Shown piece after piece: positions 63,408 through 64,000 of a stretch of DNA of 64,000 nucleotides. Below the pieces are notes generated by a model. The model did no database searches. It saw only the letters and a program-made list of their open reading frames with translations, and had not been told where the DNA came from. Location: positions 110,887,375 to 110,951,374 of the forward strand of contig CM034546.1 of the NCBI GenBank assembly GCA_020055645.1, given 5' to 3'. Each line of letters starts with the position of its first letter. Position 1 is the first letter of the stretch. The position numbers and the translations under genes were made by a program. The DNA is from Tomocerus qinae (taxonomy: Eukaryota > Arthropoda > Collembola > Entomobryomorpha > Tomoceridae).

Positions 63408-64000
63408 CTGGAAATCCCAAATAAAACGTTCAAATTAGAGTTCAGAAAAACAAAACTACCGTGAATGATAAAACGGGGTGGAATGAACAATCATTTGGAG
63501 ATAAAATATTAATTGGAGCATTTGTCTTGACAAATAGTGCACTTGAAATATTTGATTGACTGCATTGCTATTGTACAGAGTGGTATGTGTACTGCTTTAT
63601 CATTTTCAGATAAGGAAATATTAATGACGTTGACAGAAAATCATGTACCAACCTGATCTGTTTTTTCCAGCAAGTGGCTCAACGATCTCTTTCACTGATG
63701 GACAGCATGATTCTACATTTGAGACTTCGGTTGGCAAACGATCGTGAGTGTGATGATGTCTTTTGTGCGGTCTAGTTTTCTCTATGTGCTCCGGGTAGAA
63801 AAACGTCTCAACTTTCGTGCTTGGCAAATCGACAACATTTAATGGAAAACTATTGAAAAAATTACTATTAGATTTACTTCCATGCAATTTCTCCTATTTT
63901 AGTGATTTAAATGTATAAAAGTGTGATAACTTACTGGAGAGAGTGTAACGGAAAAGATCCCAGTTCTTCGTCAGCTCCATAATCATCAGAAATAGGTAAA
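63151..64000 (-). CDS. Spätzle/neurotrophin-family cystine-knot ligand, 3' part
   Basis: Three exons on the minus strand (64000-63935, 63849-63653, 63407-63151) join in frame; the 5' end lies outside the window. The first two exons give an acidic then basic pro-region with a KR dibasic site (RPHKRHHH). The C-terminal domain begins near ESCCPSVKEIVEP and runs to the end. It contains VKQRFYETSC, comparable to the 'KQYFYETKC' of neurotrophins, then RC, SRCEQQYSYSYALVRD, and WRMDYIQLRSGCACRI. That gives seven cysteines in neurotrophin/Spätzle order: six for the knot and one for a dimer bridge. Known role: secreted, proteolytically activated dimer that binds Toll-type receptors in arthropods and Trk or p75 in chordates. 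The 'CCPSV...EP' start recalls the Spätzle 3/4 subgroup of arthropods from memory only. No signal peptide is visible because the start is missing. Confidence 0.82.
63408..63652 (-). other. Intron of the Spätzle-like gene (phase 1)
   Basis: 245 bases from GTTGGT to TTTCCAG on the minus strand. Confidence 0.8.
63653..63849 (-). CDS. Spätzle-like gene, middle exon (pro-region and CCP start of the knot)
   Basis: The acceptor TTTTTTCAATAG opens an exon of 197 bases. The donor ATCAG|GTTGGT leaves one base, which matches the two-base start of the last exon. It encodes the basic RPHKRHHH stretch and SCCPSVKEIVEPLAGKNRS. Confidence 0.82.
63850..63934 (-). other. Short intron of the Spätzle-like gene (phase 2)
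   Basis: 85 bases, GTAAGT at the start and CAATAG at the end on the minus strand. Confidence 0.7.
63935..64000 (-). CDS. Spätzle-like gene, partial upstream exon
   Basis: Open to the window edge in the frame that continues into the next exon (two bases CA plus T). It encodes LPISDDYGADEELGSFPLHS, an acidic stretch typical of a pro-region. The donor CTCCA|GTAAGT is consensus. The exon's left boundary is outside the window. Confidence 0.65.

Noticed and set aside
1-64000. CRISPR arrays, rRNA, operons or prokaryotic genes
   Set aside because: No regularly spaced identical repeats, no rRNA-like conserved blocks and no ribosome-binding sites. The split homeobox and the introns show animal nuclear DNA.

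Overview
This is a visibly AT-rich, gene-poor stretch of an animal nuclear genome. Coding DNA is split by GT-AG introns, there are no operons or ribosome-binding sites, and most of the sequence is non-coding. Three genes can be supported. Position 116-271 looks like the last coding exon of a Distal-less/Dlx-type homeobox gene (+). Positions 51574-58553 hold a complete three-exon homeobox gene of the ANTP class, NK-like type (+). Positions 63151-64000 hold the 3' part of a cystine-knot growth factor of the Spätzle/neurotrophin family (-), whose 5' end lies beyond the window. A Spätzle-type ligand beside developmental homeobox genes points to a protostome, most likely an arthropod or close relative. 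I cannot name the species.

Layout: (1) 1-271, end of the Dlx-like gene. (2) 272-51573, about 51 kb with no gene I can support. It holds one long foldback element (4943-5273), short microsatellites, scattered perfect palindromes, patches resembling developmental enhancers and many octamer (ATGCAAAT) sites. It also shows repeated switches from G/purine-rich to C/pyrimidine-rich composition, and nearly all the long open frames there are by-products of that skew. (3) 51492-58623, the homeobox gene: a TCGCGA-centred palindrome just upstream of the ATG, exon 1 with an eh1-like Groucho-binding motif, a 6.1 kb intron carrying a three-unit tandem array with TAATTG sites, then a homeodomain split by an intron between residues 44 and 45. 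(4) 58554-63150, a convergent intergenic region. (5) 63151-64000, the Spätzle-like gene.

How the parts fit: both homeobox genes would encode transcription factors read in the same direction, and the desert between them is the obvious place for their enhancers. The NK-like protein has Gln50 and Thr54 in its homeodomain. Known Gln50 homeodomains prefer TAATTG/TAATTA, so the array in its own first intron is a natural candidate for autoregulation (inference). The Spätzle-like gene appears to be an unrelated neighbour in convergent orientation. No CRISPR array, rRNA, convincing tRNA or intact transposon was found.
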